DNA of 64,000 bases from Flammeovirga agarivorans. GTDB lineage: Bacteria; Bacteroidota; Bacteroidia; Cytophagales; Flammeovirgaceae. Location of the stretch: assembly GCF_012641475.1 (NCBI RefSeq), contig NZ_JABAIL010000002.1, forward strand, positions 755,449-819,448, written 5' to 3'. Shown in pieces: positions 53,105-62,600 of the stretch. A model generated the notes under the pieces. It worked only from the letters and a program-made list of their open reading frames with translations. It did no database searches and was not told the origin of the DNA. A program made the translations under genes and the position numbers. Each line of letters opens with the position of its first letter. Positions within the stretch are counted from its first letter, which is position 1.

Positions 53105-53584
53105 ATGAAAAATATTCTTCTCCTGTTATTACTATCTACTTTTTTTATTGGATGCACAACACCTACATCACCAAACAATCATAATGATTATGATGCAAGT
53201 TTAGCATTAAAGTATGGTGCTGATGATTACGGTATGAAAAAGTTTGTAATGGCATTTTTAAAGAAAGGTCCGAACAGGAACCTCTCAAAAGAGGACGCAT
53301 TCCAACTTCAGAAAGCTCACTTAGAAAATATCAATAAAATGGCAGAAGAAGGAAAATTAGTACTCGCAGGACCTTTTTTCGGAGATGGTGATATTAGAGG
53401 AATCTATATATTTGATGTGGAAAGTATTGAAGAAGCAGAAGCATTAACAAAAACAGACCCTGCAATTCAAGCAGGTAGTCTAGTGATGGATTTAAAAGAG
53501 TGGTACGGATCTGCTGCAGTAATGGCAATCCCGGACCTTCACAAAAAACTAGAAAAGAAAAATGTTACTGAAGGAGAAAGATAA
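53105..53584 (+). CDS. YCII-domain lipoprotein
   Basis: 159 residues. The lipoprotein signal ends in the lipobox FIGC (Cys17). The body is a YCII (YciI-like, dimeric ferredoxin-like) domain: KKFVMAFLKKGPNR, AFQLQKAHLENINKMAEEGKLVLAGPFFGDGDIRGIYIFDV, then EAEALTKTDPAIQAGSL. YciI proteins are usually cytoplasmic with a conserved His; the His in QKAHLENI is in the right place. Membrane-anchored versions occur in Bacteroidota and have unknown function. A GNAT gene follows directly in the same direction. Confidence 0.87.
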   Translation: MKNILLLLLLSTFFIGCTTPTSPNNHNDYDASLALKYGADDYGMKKFVMAFLKKGPNRNLSKEDAFQLQKAHLENINKMAEEGKLVLAGPFFGDGDIRGIYIFDVESIEEAEALTKTDPAIQAGSLVMDLKEWYGSAAVMAIPDLHKKLEKKNVTEGER

Positions 53585-53588
53585 TTTA

Positions 53589-54047
53589 ATGTTCTATCTA
53601 TCAGAACAACTAAACCCTTTTGAAATTAATGATTTATTCCAACTTTGGAATAGTGTATACCCTATGCAATTAGCTTATAAAGATCTTGATTGTATTAGGG
53701 AATATTTGACTGCATTACATCATAAAAAACATATTCTTGTAAAGACTCCAACAAATAAAGTGATCGGTTGGTTCTTTAGCTTTGAAAGAGATGGTGAAAG
53801 ATGGTTTGCTATCCTTATCAACAATGAATATAAACGAAAAGGTTTAGGGAGTGACCTGATAAAACTAGCCAAGAAGCAATTTGCTCCTTTAAATGGATGG
53901 GTAATTGACCATGAAAGATATTATAGGCTAGATGGAGAAAAATATGTATCACCATTGGCATTTTATCTAAGACATGGGTTTCGTATAGCCACTGATGTAC
54001 GTTTGGAAATACCTACTTTATCAGCAGTAAAAATTCATTATCCTTAG
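53589..54047 (+). CDS. GNAT-family acetyltransferase
   Basis: The frame could start at the ATG at 53562, overlapping the YCII gene. The ATG at 53589 is preferred because AAGGAG (53571-53576) lies 12 bases upstream, giving 152 residues. The GNAT fold is visible in VIGWFFSFERDGERWFAILINNEYKRKGLGSDLIKLAKKQF, where KRKGLGSDL is the acetyl-CoA pyrophosphate loop (Q/R-x-x-G-x-G/A). The C-terminal YLRHGFRIATDVRLEIP is typical. Substrate unknown. It shares a transcript with the YCII gene and ends at a bidirectional terminator. Confidence 0.85.
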   Translation: MFYLSEQLNPFEINDLFQLWNSVYPMQLAYKDLDCIREYLTALHHKKHILVKTPTNKVIGWFFSFERDGERWFAILINNEYKRKGLGSDLIKLAKKQFAPLNGWVIDHERYYRLDGEKYVSPLAFYLRHGFRIATDVRLEIPTLSAVKIHYP

Positions 54048-54054
54048 CCATAAA

Positions 54055-54089
54055 AAAATCCCTGTTTAGAAGTACTAAACAGGGATTTT
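54055..54089. terminator. Bidirectional terminator between GNAT gene and pgk
   Basis: AAAATCCCTGTTTAG (54055-54069) pairs perfectly with CTAAACAGGGATTTT (54075-54089), with an AAGTA loop. Confidence 0.88.
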
Positions 54090-54110
54090 ATATTAATTAC
54101 TAATCAATGA

Positions 54111-55298
54111 TTAGTCCTCTAAAGCTGCGATACCAGGAAGAACTTTACCTTCCATTAATTCTAACATTGCACCACCACCTGTAGAGATGTATGATACTCT
54201 GTCACCGAAACCTAAAGTGTTTACAGCAGCAGCAGAATCACCACCACCGATTAATGAGAACGCACCAGCTTCAGTAGCTTCAGCCACTGCAGTTGCAACA
54301 GTAGTAGTACCGTTAGCAAAGTTAGCCCATTCAGATACACCCATTGGTCCGTTCCAAAGAACAGACTTAGATTCTTTGATAATTTTTGAGAATTCCTCAG
54401 CCGCTTTTGGTCCAATATCAAGACCCATGTAACCGTCTGCGATTGCATTAGAATCGTAAGAAGCTACAGCTGCATCTTCACCGAATTTATCACCACAAAC
54501 TGAGTCAACTGGTAATAACAAGTTTACACCTTTTGCTTTTGCTTTTTCGATCAATTCTAAAGCTAAGTCTAATTTATCTTCTTCACATAAAGAGTTACCG
54601 ATAGTACCACCTTGTGCTTTGAAGAAAGTATAAGCCATACCACCACCGATAATAATATTATCAGCAACATCCATAATACGCTCAATTAATAAAATCTTAT
54701 CTGATACCTTAGCACCACCCATAATTGCAGTGAAAGGACGAGCAGGGTTTTCAGTAATTTTCTTAGCGTTTTCTACTTCTCTACCCATTACGTAACCAGA
54801 TACTTTATCTTTTACGAATTTAGCGATAACTGCTGTAGAAGCGTGAGCTCTATGTGCAGTACCGAAAGCATCCATTACCCAAACATCACCACGAGAAGCT
54901 AGTTTCTTAGCAAATTCCTCGTCACCTTTCTTCTCTTCTTTGTAGAAACGTAAGTTGTCCAATAACATTACTTCACCTGGTTGCAAGTTTGCAGCCATTT
55001 CGTCAGCTTCAGCACCAATTGGATCACCACCGAATTTTACATCAATACCTAATTTTTCAGATAAAGGAGCAACGATGTGCTTTAACGAGAACTTATCCTC
55101 AAAACCATCTTTTGGACGACCCATGTGAGACATCAAGATAGCAGATCCACCATCAGCAACGATTTTCTTAACTGTAGCTACTACTGCGTTGATACGAGTA
55201 AAGTCACGAACTGAAAAATCTGGATTTAAAGGTACGTTCAAGTCAACACGTACAACCGCTTTCTTACCTTCGAAATTATAATTATCGATAGTTTTCAT
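54111..55298 (-). CDS. pgk: Phosphoglycerate kinase
   Basis: 395 residues, the normal size. The glycolytic enzyme transfers phosphate between 1,3-bisphosphoglycerate and ADP. Substrate-binding motifs are [12 protein letters not shown] (15-26), the basic patch in DFTRINAVV and [12 protein letters not shown] (about 54-65). The nucleotide half has [14 protein letters not shown] and [14 protein letters not shown], and the hinge/ATP region ends in [13 protein letters not shown]. It is monocistronic and well conserved. The SDR gene is divergent, 208 bases upstream. Confidence 0.97.
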   Translation of the reverse strand: MKTIDNYNFEGKKAVVRVDLNVPLNPDFSVRDFTRINAVVATVKKIVADGGSAILMSHMGRPKDGFEDKFSLKHIVAPLSEKLGIDVKFGGDPIGAEADEMAANLQPGEVMLLDNLRFYKEEKKGDEEFAKKLASRGDVWVMDAFGTAHRAHASTAVIAKFVKDKVSGYVMGREVENAKKITENPARPFTAIMGGAKVSDKILLIERIMDVADNIIIGGGMAYTFFKAQGGTIGNSLCEEDKLDLALELIEKAKAKGVNLLLPVDSVCGDKFGEDAAVASYDSNAIADGYMGLDIGPKAAEEFSKIIKESKSVLWNGPMGVSEWANFANGTTTVATAVAEATEAGAFSLIGGGDSAAAVNTLGFGDRVSYISTGGGAMLELMEGKVLPGIAALED

Positions 55299-55506
55299 AT
55301 TAATAAACTACGTTTAATAGATATAATGTGATTTTTTAAATTGCGGATGCAAACTAGACTTATATTTTCATTAAAAAAATGACTAAAATCAGAGGAAAAA
55401 AATTATTCGATAAAGCGTAAAAAGGACGATTTTGATTCTATTAGGCTATATTTTTTATAAATTGTTAATCAGAATAGACCAATCAAACAAAATGAATCAA
55501 TTTTAA

Positions 55507-56427
55507 ATGATGAACTTAAACGATTTTCAAAAAATTCCATCTCAAAAAGGTCGTGTAGCAATTGTTACTGGGGCCAATATTGGATTAGGTTTAGAAACTG
55601 CCAGATATTTAGCTCAAAAAGATATTACCGTTGTACTTGCCTGTCGAAACTTACAGAAAGCAGAAGCAGCATTATTGGATATCAAGAACTCTTACCCTAC
55701 AGCAGATTTAGATATCCTAAAAATAGATTTAAATGATCTCGATTCAGTACATACTTTTACTGAACAATTTTCTCAGAAATATCAGCGGTTAGACCTTCTT
55801 ATAAATAATGCTGGTCTAATGATTCCGCCATTACAACGAACGAAAGAAGGATTTGAAAGTCAGTTTGGGGTAAATTATGTTGCTCATTTTTATCTCACTC
55901 AATTGCTTTTACCACTGCTAAATAATACTCCTGAGGCAAGAATAGTGAACCTCGGAAGCTTAGCTCACCGCCAAGGAAAGTTAGATTTTGACAACCTTAA
56001 TGCCGAAAAAAGGTATGTAAAATTCGAAGCTTACTCATTGAGCAAATTAGCCTGCGTGATGTTTACGTATGAGTTACAACGTAGACTTGAAAAAGAAGGA
56101 AAAAGTACAATTGCAGTAGTGGCTCACCCCGGTGGATCCATGACGAATTTAGGACAATATGCTCCACAATTCATCAATAATATTGTAGAGAAAATAGGTG
56201 CACCATTTCTTAATTCTTCCAAAATGGGTGCATTGCCTACTGTTTATGCTGCATTAGGTGCAGATATAAAAGGAGGTGATTATACCGGTCCTAATGGATT
56301 TACGGAGATCAAAGGAAGTAAAGCGGTAAAAGTAAAATCAACAAAGTATTCTCATCGTATTGATTTAGCACAAAGACTTTGGGAAGAAACCGAAAAAATG
56401 ATTCAAGAAACTAAAGTGAGTCAATAG
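55507..56427 (+). CDS. Short-chain dehydrogenase/reductase (retinol-dehydrogenase-like)
   Basis: 306 residues. The NAD(P)-binding motif is VAIVTGANIGLGLETARYL (about 18-36). The NNAG structural motif lies in LLINNAGLMIPP, the catalytic Ser is in IVNLGSLAH, and the catalytic pair is Tyr176 and Lys180 in EAYSLSKLA. The extended length and LxACRNLxKA segment after the first Rossmann unit (VVLACRNLQKAEAA) point to the retinol-dehydrogenase/WW-oxidoreductase-like subgroup with NADP preference. Substrate unknown. The metallo-beta-lactamase-fold gene follows after 39 bases, so they are probably one operon. Confidence 0.92.
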   Translation: MMNLNDFQKIPSQKGRVAIVTGANIGLGLETARYLAQKDITVVLACRNLQKAEAALLDIKNSYPTADLDILKIDLNDLDSVHTFTEQFSQKYQRLDLLINNAGLMIPPLQRTKEGFESQFGVNYVAHFYLTQLLLPLLNNTPEARIVNLGSLAHRQGKLDFDNLNAEKRYVKFEAYSLSKLACVMFTYELQRRLEKEGKSTIAVVAHPGGSMTNLGQYAPQFINNIVEKIGAPFLNSSKMGALPTVYAALGADIKGGDYTGPNGFTEIKGSKAVKVKSTKYSHRIDLAQRLWEETEKMIQETKVSQ

Positions 56428-56466
56428 ATATTTATTAAATTCATTACCTCAACTAAAATTCTAAAT

Positions 56467-57522
56467 ATGTTACATCTACTTAGCCCTCAATTTGGTGGAA
56501 AGTTTACTGAAGAAGAGAAAGAAAAGCTGGAAAAGTCACCAAACTGGAAAGATGATAAATTTGAGAACCTAGAAGAAACGATGATGAATATCAACATTCG
56601 GAATATTCCAGGGTTACTCAAAAAGCAATTAACCAATAGAGCGGGAAGGGCTCCAAAAAATAACCTATGTATTCTTCCTTTTAATCCAGAAGTATATAAC
56701 CAAGAACTCGATAATCCAAAATGTATATGGTATGGACACTCGGTTTTATTACTACAACTAAATGGTAAGAATATACTTATTGATCCTATGTTAGGTTCCA
56801 ATGCATCACCAATTGGACCTGTAAACACCAAAAGGTATAGTAATGACTCATTAAAGGTGATTGATGAATTACCTGATATTGATATCCTATTACAAACTCA
56901 CGACCACTACGATCACTTGGATTTAGACTCTTATGAGAAACTAAAGGGTAAAGTGAAGAAATACGTAGTAGGGCTTGGGATTAAAAGACACCTTGTATCT
57001 TGGGGACATGATGAAAAACTAATTACGGAAGTAGATTGGTGGGATACACTAAATATATTAGACTTTGAAATTACATATACTCCATCTCGACATTTCTCTG
57101 GAAGAGGGCTCAACGATAGGGCTAAATCTCTTTGGGGTGGATTTGTTATAAAAACAAATAACCACTCAATTTACTGGAGTGGCGATGGTGGCTATGGTAA
57201 GCACTTTAAAGAAATTGGTGAGAAACTAGGTCCTTTTGATTGGGGATTTATGGAAAATGGTCAATACAATGAAAATTGGCATCTAATCCATATGTTTCCT
57301 GAAGAGAGCATTCAAGCAGCTAAAGATGCTCAAGTAAAAAAAGCTTTTCCTGTACACTGGGGAGGTTTTACTTTGGCCTTACATACTTGGAAAGATCCTA
57401 TAGAAAGATTTGTGGATGAATCTCGTAAAAAAGATCAACCCATTTTCACTGCAAAAATTGGAAAGATCATTGAAATGGGTAAAAATGATGAACTCTATGA
57501 TTGGTGGACTGTCTTGGATTAA
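56467..57522 (+). CDS. Metallo-beta-lactamase-fold hydrolase (NAPE-PLD/UlaG-like)
   Basis: 351 residues. The zinc-binding HxHxDH motif is H145-D-H-Y-D-H150 in LLQTHDHYDHLD. Other metal ligands are in TPSRHFSGR, SIYWSGDGGYGKHFKE and FPVHWGGFTLALH. An N-terminal CIWYGHSVLLLQLNGKNILIDPMLG strand pair is typical of the NAPE-PLD/UlaG branch that hydrolyses phosphodiesters or lactones. No signal peptide, so probably cytoplasmic. It follows the SDR gene closely. Its stop codon overlaps the stop of the convergent 59-residue gene. Confidence 0.88.
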   Translation: MLHLLSPQFGGKFTEEEKEKLEKSPNWKDDKFENLEETMMNINIRNIPGLLKKQLTNRAGRAPKNNLCILPFNPEVYNQELDNPKCIWYGHSVLLLQLNGKNILIDPMLGSNASPIGPVNTKRYSNDSLKVIDELPDIDILLQTHDHYDHLDLDSYEKLKGKVKKYVVGLGIKRHLVSWGHDEKLITEVDWWDTLNILDFEITYTPSRHFSGRGLNDRAKSLWGGFVIKTNNHSIYWSGDGGYGKHFKEIGEKLGPFDWGFMENGQYNENWHLIHMFPEESIQAAKDAQVKKAFPVHWGGFTLALHTWKDPIERFVDESRKKDQPIFTAKIGKIIEMGKNDELYDWWTVLD

Positions 57523-57698
57523 TCAACTACGTAATTAAAAATTTCAACTACATTTTTTCCAATGTAAAAGCTATCATCTGCGTTAGCATCATTATTAGAA
57601 TTTGTTGCTAACGTAGTACTAGCTGTTAACGATAACGTTAATTTTAACCAAAAGAATAAAGTTCTAAGAATACCTCTAAATTGACCTAATAACTGCAT
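57519..57698 (-). CDS. Small 59-residue secreted or membrane protein
   Basis: The ATG on the minus strand at 57696-57698 opens 59 codons ending at 57519-57521. Residues about 9-31 are hydrophobic and resemble a signal sequence or membrane helix (GILRTLFFWLKLTLSLTAST), with possible cleavage after TLA. A short polar, Asn/Asp-rich part (NSNNDANADD) and FYIGKNVVEIFNYVVD follow. I recognise no family. Support comes from signal-like composition and from the exact placement of its stop over the stop of the convergent hydrolase gene, a layout repeated elsewhere in this window. No clear promoter box was found. Confidence 0.5.
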   Translation of the reverse strand: MQLLGQFRGILRTLFFWLKLTLSLTASTTLATNSNNDANADDSFYIGKNVVEIFNYVVD

Positions 57699-57966
57699 AG
57701 TGAAAAGTTAAGTGATTACGAATAATAAAGTGTAGGTAAATTTTATAACGGCAAATCTTAAAAAGTGACTGAGATCATTAAAAACTGTTAAGACTTTATT
57801 AAAAAACGGCTTTATTGATTCATAAAAAGCTTATTTACAACAAAATACATCAAATCAATTGATTTTTTTTGACATTTTTTCTCAAATGTGACGTGGTTCA
57901 CATACCATGGAGACCTTATCCTACATCTTTGTAATAGAAATTATTACTCAATCAAAATATCAAAAG

Positions 57967-58374
57967 ATGGAAACCATAAAAAAATATGCGTTAATAGGAT
58001 TAAGGCTTTTAGTAGCGATAATATTAATACAAACATTAAGATTTAAGTTTACAGCTCACCCTGATAGTGTTTATATATTTACAACAGTAGGATTAGAACC
58101 TTTTGGACGAATTAGTATTGGCATTTTAGAATTAATAGCTAGTATACTTATTTTGATACCTCGTACAACTTGGTTTGGAGCTGTACTCACTTTAGGGATT
58201 ATTGGTGGAGCTATTATGATGCACCTTACCATATTAGGTATAGAAGTAAACGGCGATGGAGGAACGTTATTTTTATTGGCTTTAATTACAGAATTAAGTG
58301 CTGGTATTGTTTTTTGGAACGAAAAAGACAGTATTCCTTATTTCAATCAGATTGCTTATAAAGTAAATAACTAA
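57967..58374 (+). CDS. DoxX-like membrane protein
   Basis: The frame starts at an ATG at 57907, but the ATG at 57967 (METIKKYALIGLRLLVAIILIQ) gives the usual N-terminus, for 135 residues. Four hydrophobic helices fit the DoxX/DoxD-like fold: ALIGLRLLVAIILIQTL, then FGRISIGILELIASILILIP, FGAVLTLGIIGGAIMMHLTIL and LFLLALITELSAGIVF. The motif around GLEPFGR and LELIASILIL is common in DoxX proteins of Bacteroidota. Function is unclear, perhaps envelope or redox related. Convergent with apbE. Confidence 0.8.
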   Translation: METIKKYALIGLRLLVAIILIQTLRFKFTAHPDSVYIFTTVGLEPFGRISIGILELIASILILIPRTTWFGAVLTLGIIGGAIMMHLTILGIEVNGDGGTLFLLALITELSAGIVFWNEKDSIPYFNQIAYKVNN

Positions 58375-58457
58375 CTCTTTCCTGTAACCTAAGAACCCTT
58401 ATCTAACAAAGAATAATAATTGCTTTTAATATATATTTACTCATTTCTGCTTACTAC

Positions 58458-58494
58458 AAAAAGACCGGACGTTGTTTCAATGTCCGGTCTTTTT
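58458..58494. terminator. Bidirectional terminator between doxX-like gene and apbE
   Basis: AAAAAGACCGGAC (58458-58470) pairs with GTCCGGTCTTTTT (58482-58494). It ends four bases before the apbE stop codon. Confidence 0.88.
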
Positions 58495-58497
58495 TTT

Positions 58498-59532
58498 CTA
58501 TTTCTGAATGATAAATTTTTCAGCTCCCTTGGATATATAATTTTTCATTGTACCCTCATCATCGTAGATAAAGATGGCCTCTAAATCATCATCACTTTCT
58601 ACTACTTTAATTGCTTCTTCTAATCCTGCTACCATAAATGCAGTCGCATAAGCATCAGAAGACATACAAGAAGATGAAAATACTGAAGCACTTAATAACG
58701 AGTGCTGTACAGGGTAACCTGTTCTTGGATCCAAAGTATGTGCATATTTTTTTCCATCTTTTACATAGAAGTTTCTGTAGTTACCAGAAGTAGCTAAGGC
58801 CTTATTGTCTAATGAAATAATAATAGAAATGGCTTCGCCTGTACCCTCTTTAAACTTTGGGTTATCAATACCGATCTTCCAAGTAGTGTCCTTTTCATTT
58901 ACACCACTACAAACTACCTCACCTCCTATTTCAACCATAAAGTTTTTAATTCCTTGTGCTTTTAATAGGTTAGCAACAACGTCTACAGCATAACCTTTAG
59001 CAATTGCACCAAAGTCAAGCTCTACTCCTGCCTTCGACTTTTTTACTTCCTTTTTATCAAATGTGATATATTTATCAAAACCAACATATGCCTTGATAGA
59101 ATCCACCTGATCATCTTTAATAGTCGGTGTTTTACCTGGTCCAAAGCCCCAAGCTTTTACTAAAGGTTGAATTGTAGGATCAAAAGAACCGTTGGTAGCT
59201 TCGTAAACTTTTTTAGCATCTTCCAACACAGGATAAAAGAAATCTGTCTCATAAGTGAAAGACATTCCTGAGTTAAACCTTGAAATCTCTGAAGATGGAA
59301 TATAAGTGGATAACGACTGGTTAAAATCCTCTAGTACATTTTTAATCTCTTGATCTAATGCTCTTCCTTTTTCATCTATATATTTAACGTTGTAAGGAAC
59401 TACACCAAAAGTAACACCTCGAACATGTAAATGTGTATTTACTGGAGGATTGTAACTTCTGTATAAATAAGTTAGTCCGATAAAAACTATTAGAATTATC
59501 GAATAAATAATATTTTTCTTCCTGTTATCCAT
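58498..59532 (-). CDS. apbE: FAD:protein FMN transferase (ApbE)
   Basis: 344 residues with an N-terminal membrane anchor (IIYSIILIVFIGLTYLY) and no lipobox. The ApbE fold is clear: the flavin-binding region around DFNQSLSTYIPSSEISRFN and GSFDPTIQPLVKAWGFG, then ELDFGAIAKGYAVDVVANLL, MVEIGGEVVCSG, and the metal- and FAD-binding HTLDPRTGYPV and SSDAYATAFMVAG. It attaches FMN to Thr/Ser residues of periplasmic flavoproteins such as Na+-NQR subunits, none of which are in the window. It is monocistronic on the minus strand. Confidence 0.93.
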   Translation of the reverse strand: MDNRKKNIIYSIILIVFIGLTYLYRSYNPPVNTHLHVRGVTFGVVPYNVKYIDEKGRALDQEIKNVLEDFNQSLSTYIPSSEISRFNSGMSFTYETDFFYPVLEDAKKVYEATNGSFDPTIQPLVKAWGFGPGKTPTIKDDQVDSIKAYVGFDKYITFDKKEVKKSKAGVELDFGAIAKGYAVDVVANLLKAQGIKNFMVEIGGEVVCSGVNEKDTTWKIGIDNPKFKEGTGEAISIIISLDNKALATSGNYRNFYVKDGKKYAHTLDPRTGYPVQHSLLSASVFSSSCMSSDAYATAFMVAGLEEAIKVVESDDDLEAIFIYDDEGTMKNYISKGAEKFIIQK

Positions 59533-59597
59533 TACGATTTTAATTTATCAATGCGTATCTTGATCAATATTCTGAATCAATTATCTACAAAGGTGCG

Positions 59598-59611
59598 TAA
59601 GTGTACACTTA
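59598..59611. promoter_or_regulatory. 14-bp palindrome between divergent apbE and helicase genes
   Basis: TAAGTGTACACTTA is a perfect palindrome in the 145-base divergent spacer. CAAAGGTG at 59588-59595 is a near-match minus-strand -7 box next to it. It could be an operator for either gene. Confidence 0.4.
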
Positions 59612-59677
59612 TCTACCTATTGTTTTACATTTTTTTGGAAAGATTCAGTGTTTAAAACCAACAAAAGGAAGTAAACT

Positions 59678-62600
59678 GTGCAAAAGACCTTAAAAACCTA
59701 CCAAAAAAGGCTTGCTAATCTATCTGCTAGAAACAAGTCCTTGTATTTGCCCAAGGCTTACACCGGACAGTATGTTGATCTTGCTCATTTAGATCATTTA
59801 ATGCATTCTCCTTCTCATGATATTATTAAAGATGTAATTCGTGGTAAGAAAAATATTCCATTATGCCCTGTTGCGGATAGTAGAGATACTCAAGCCAATA
59901 AGATGAGTTCACAAATCCGAAAGGTGGGTAAAACTGCGAAGTTTGTCTTAGAAGAAGGCGGTAGACACGACCTATTTTTAGGGTACCCTTTTGTTCATGG
60001 TAGGTTAATGACAGGAGGTAATCTTAGAGGTCCACTACTTTTCTTTCCAATTCGATTAATAGTAGATAATGGTAATTGGTATTTACAGCTTCGAGAGGAT
60101 ACGGAAGTTACTTTCAATAAAACACTTTTGTTGGCCATTTCTCATCACAATAATGTACAGTTTAGTGATGACTTCCTGGAATTAACTTTTGAAGACTTCC
60201 CTAAAGATCCAACAGAGTTTCTTACCATGTTGTATCATACTTTAGAGGAATCCAATCTCGAATTAAACTTTAACCAAGATACATTTGGTGAGTTTATCAA
60301 AGAATTTGAGCCACTGAATAAAGTACACTTCCAAGAGGAATATGGTGAGGGGCAAATGAAGTTATTTTCAGAAGCATTGATTGGTATTTTCCCTCAATCG
60401 GATTCTTACCTAATGCCTGATTATGATAACCTTCTCAATAAAAATGAGATTAAAGATTTAGAAGGCTTTTTTGGAACTGCAGGTGATCATTTAGATGAAC
60501 TTGGGCTAAAAGAAACCTATGTTGGAAAAGCCAACCAAGAAGAAGAACTATTATCGCCTTATCCTATGGATGCTTCACAGGAAAAGGTCGTTAAAGAAAT
60601 AAAAGGTGGACAGTCTGTTGTGGTACAAGGCCCTCCAGGTAGTGGTAAATCCCAGCTAATTTGTAATCTGATCGCTGACTTTACTACAAGAGGGAAAAAT
60701 GTATTGGTGATATCACAAAAAAGAGCCGCTTTAGATGTCGTTTATAAAAGAATGAAAGATATCGCTTTGGGGTCGTTCTGTGCCATGGTACATGACCATC
60801 GATATGACAGAGGGTATATCTATCAAAAAATAAAAGATCAAATCGATGCTTTAGATAAATTCCGAGAAGACAATAATAGTCTTGGAGCAATGCAATTGGA
60901 AAGAAATTTTGCATTAAGGTCTAAACAAATCGACAGTTCTCTTACACAATTAGAAGAATTTAGAGAAGCACTATACGATACACAAGAATGTGGTATTTCT
61001 GCCAAAGAACTTTATTTGAGATGTAACCTAAAAGCAGAGCACACACATTTAAAAGGGTGTTATCAGGAATTTGATTTATCAGACTTAGAACTATACAAAA
61101 AACGTCTGAAAACCTATTTAGGGTTCGCACAAAAACTAGATCATGAAGATTACATATGGAAAGATAGAATTCCATTTAGTCATTTTGATAGTAGTGCGAT
61201 TGTTCATATGAAAGAAGTTATTGATGAAATAATTCCTTTCAGAGACGAAGTAGCAAAAAAGATAGAAGACAATATTCAGGTTGAATTGTCTTTTGATGAA
61301 TGCCTATGGATTTTAAGACAGGAAGAACAGGTCAATAAATTTATGGAAATTATTTCCGACCCTGATGTCTATAAAATGTTCAATAGCATCATCAAAAAAA
61401 GAGGGAGAGTACCGACACAACAAGATTGGAATAATCATAAAAAGGGGTGTCTTTCTGCTTTTTCATACAAAGGAACTGACATCGAAAAAACCATCAGTGA
61501 AGATGAGCTAGGTAATACCATCGAATGGGTAACGGATGCTATTTCGGATAGAAGTAACCCATTACTGATTATTAAATGGCAATTCTCTAAACATAAGAAA
61601 CAAGTAATTACCCTATTGGAAAGGAATAACTTACCTAATACTGTCAAGGGATTACAACAGTTAAGAGATCGTTTAGAAAATAGAATGAACCTGACGCATC
61701 ATAAAAATGAGATGCGTAAATACCAATGGCTAACAGAGTTCCCAGAAGCATTTGAAGAAAGTGTTTGGGACAAGTGGTTCAAAGCAGGCCTTAAAGCAAT
61801 TGAAGCAAGAAAAATTTATACTTCTCTTCGTTCTAGCGTCCAATTTATCGAACTACATAATTTTAGCTATGATGAACTGTGGACTAAAATTGATCAACTT
61901 TTCAAAGTCATCAATAAAATTCCTGAAGCGAGACAACGATGGGAAAAATACTTGTCGCCACTGGAAATTGAAGATATCCTAAATAATAAAATCGAGCTTG
62001 ATCATCTAAAAGAAACGTTAGAAGAAGATTTCGATGAAATTTGTCGTTTTGATACCTTAAAGGAATCATTTGAACCACATGAATGGGCTGCACTCCGACT
62101 GATAGATGGGCATATGAATGGGGTACACAAATACCCTATTGATGAAGTGATCGAGTATTTTGAAAATAGCCTTAACATTAGCTGGTTGTACCATATTGAA
62201 ACCAAACACCCTGTATTAAGAATTGTATCCAATGGTGCGATGGAACAATTGGAAAGTAACTTACAGGAAGCTATTCTTGAAAAAAGATCTATTGCCAATG
62301 ATATGACTTTGGTTCGATTAAAGGAAAGAACGTACGACAAAGTAGAATACAATCGATTAAACAATAGAGTCACATATAGAGACTTATACCATCAAGTAAA
62401 TAAGAAAAGAAGTATTTGGCCTTTAAGAAAAACATTCCATAAGTTCCAGGATGAAATCTTAGACCTTCTTCCTTGTTGGTTAACTTCTCCGGAGGCAGCA
62501 TCAGCTATATTCCCTCTGATTCCGTTCTTTGACCTTGTTATTTTTGATGAAGCATCACAGTGTTTTGCCGAGAAGGGAATTCCTGCCATGTATAGAGGTG

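Noticed and set aside
62002-62373. 123-codon minus-strand ORF opposite the helicase
   Set aside because: Shadow frame within the helicase; no independent evidence.
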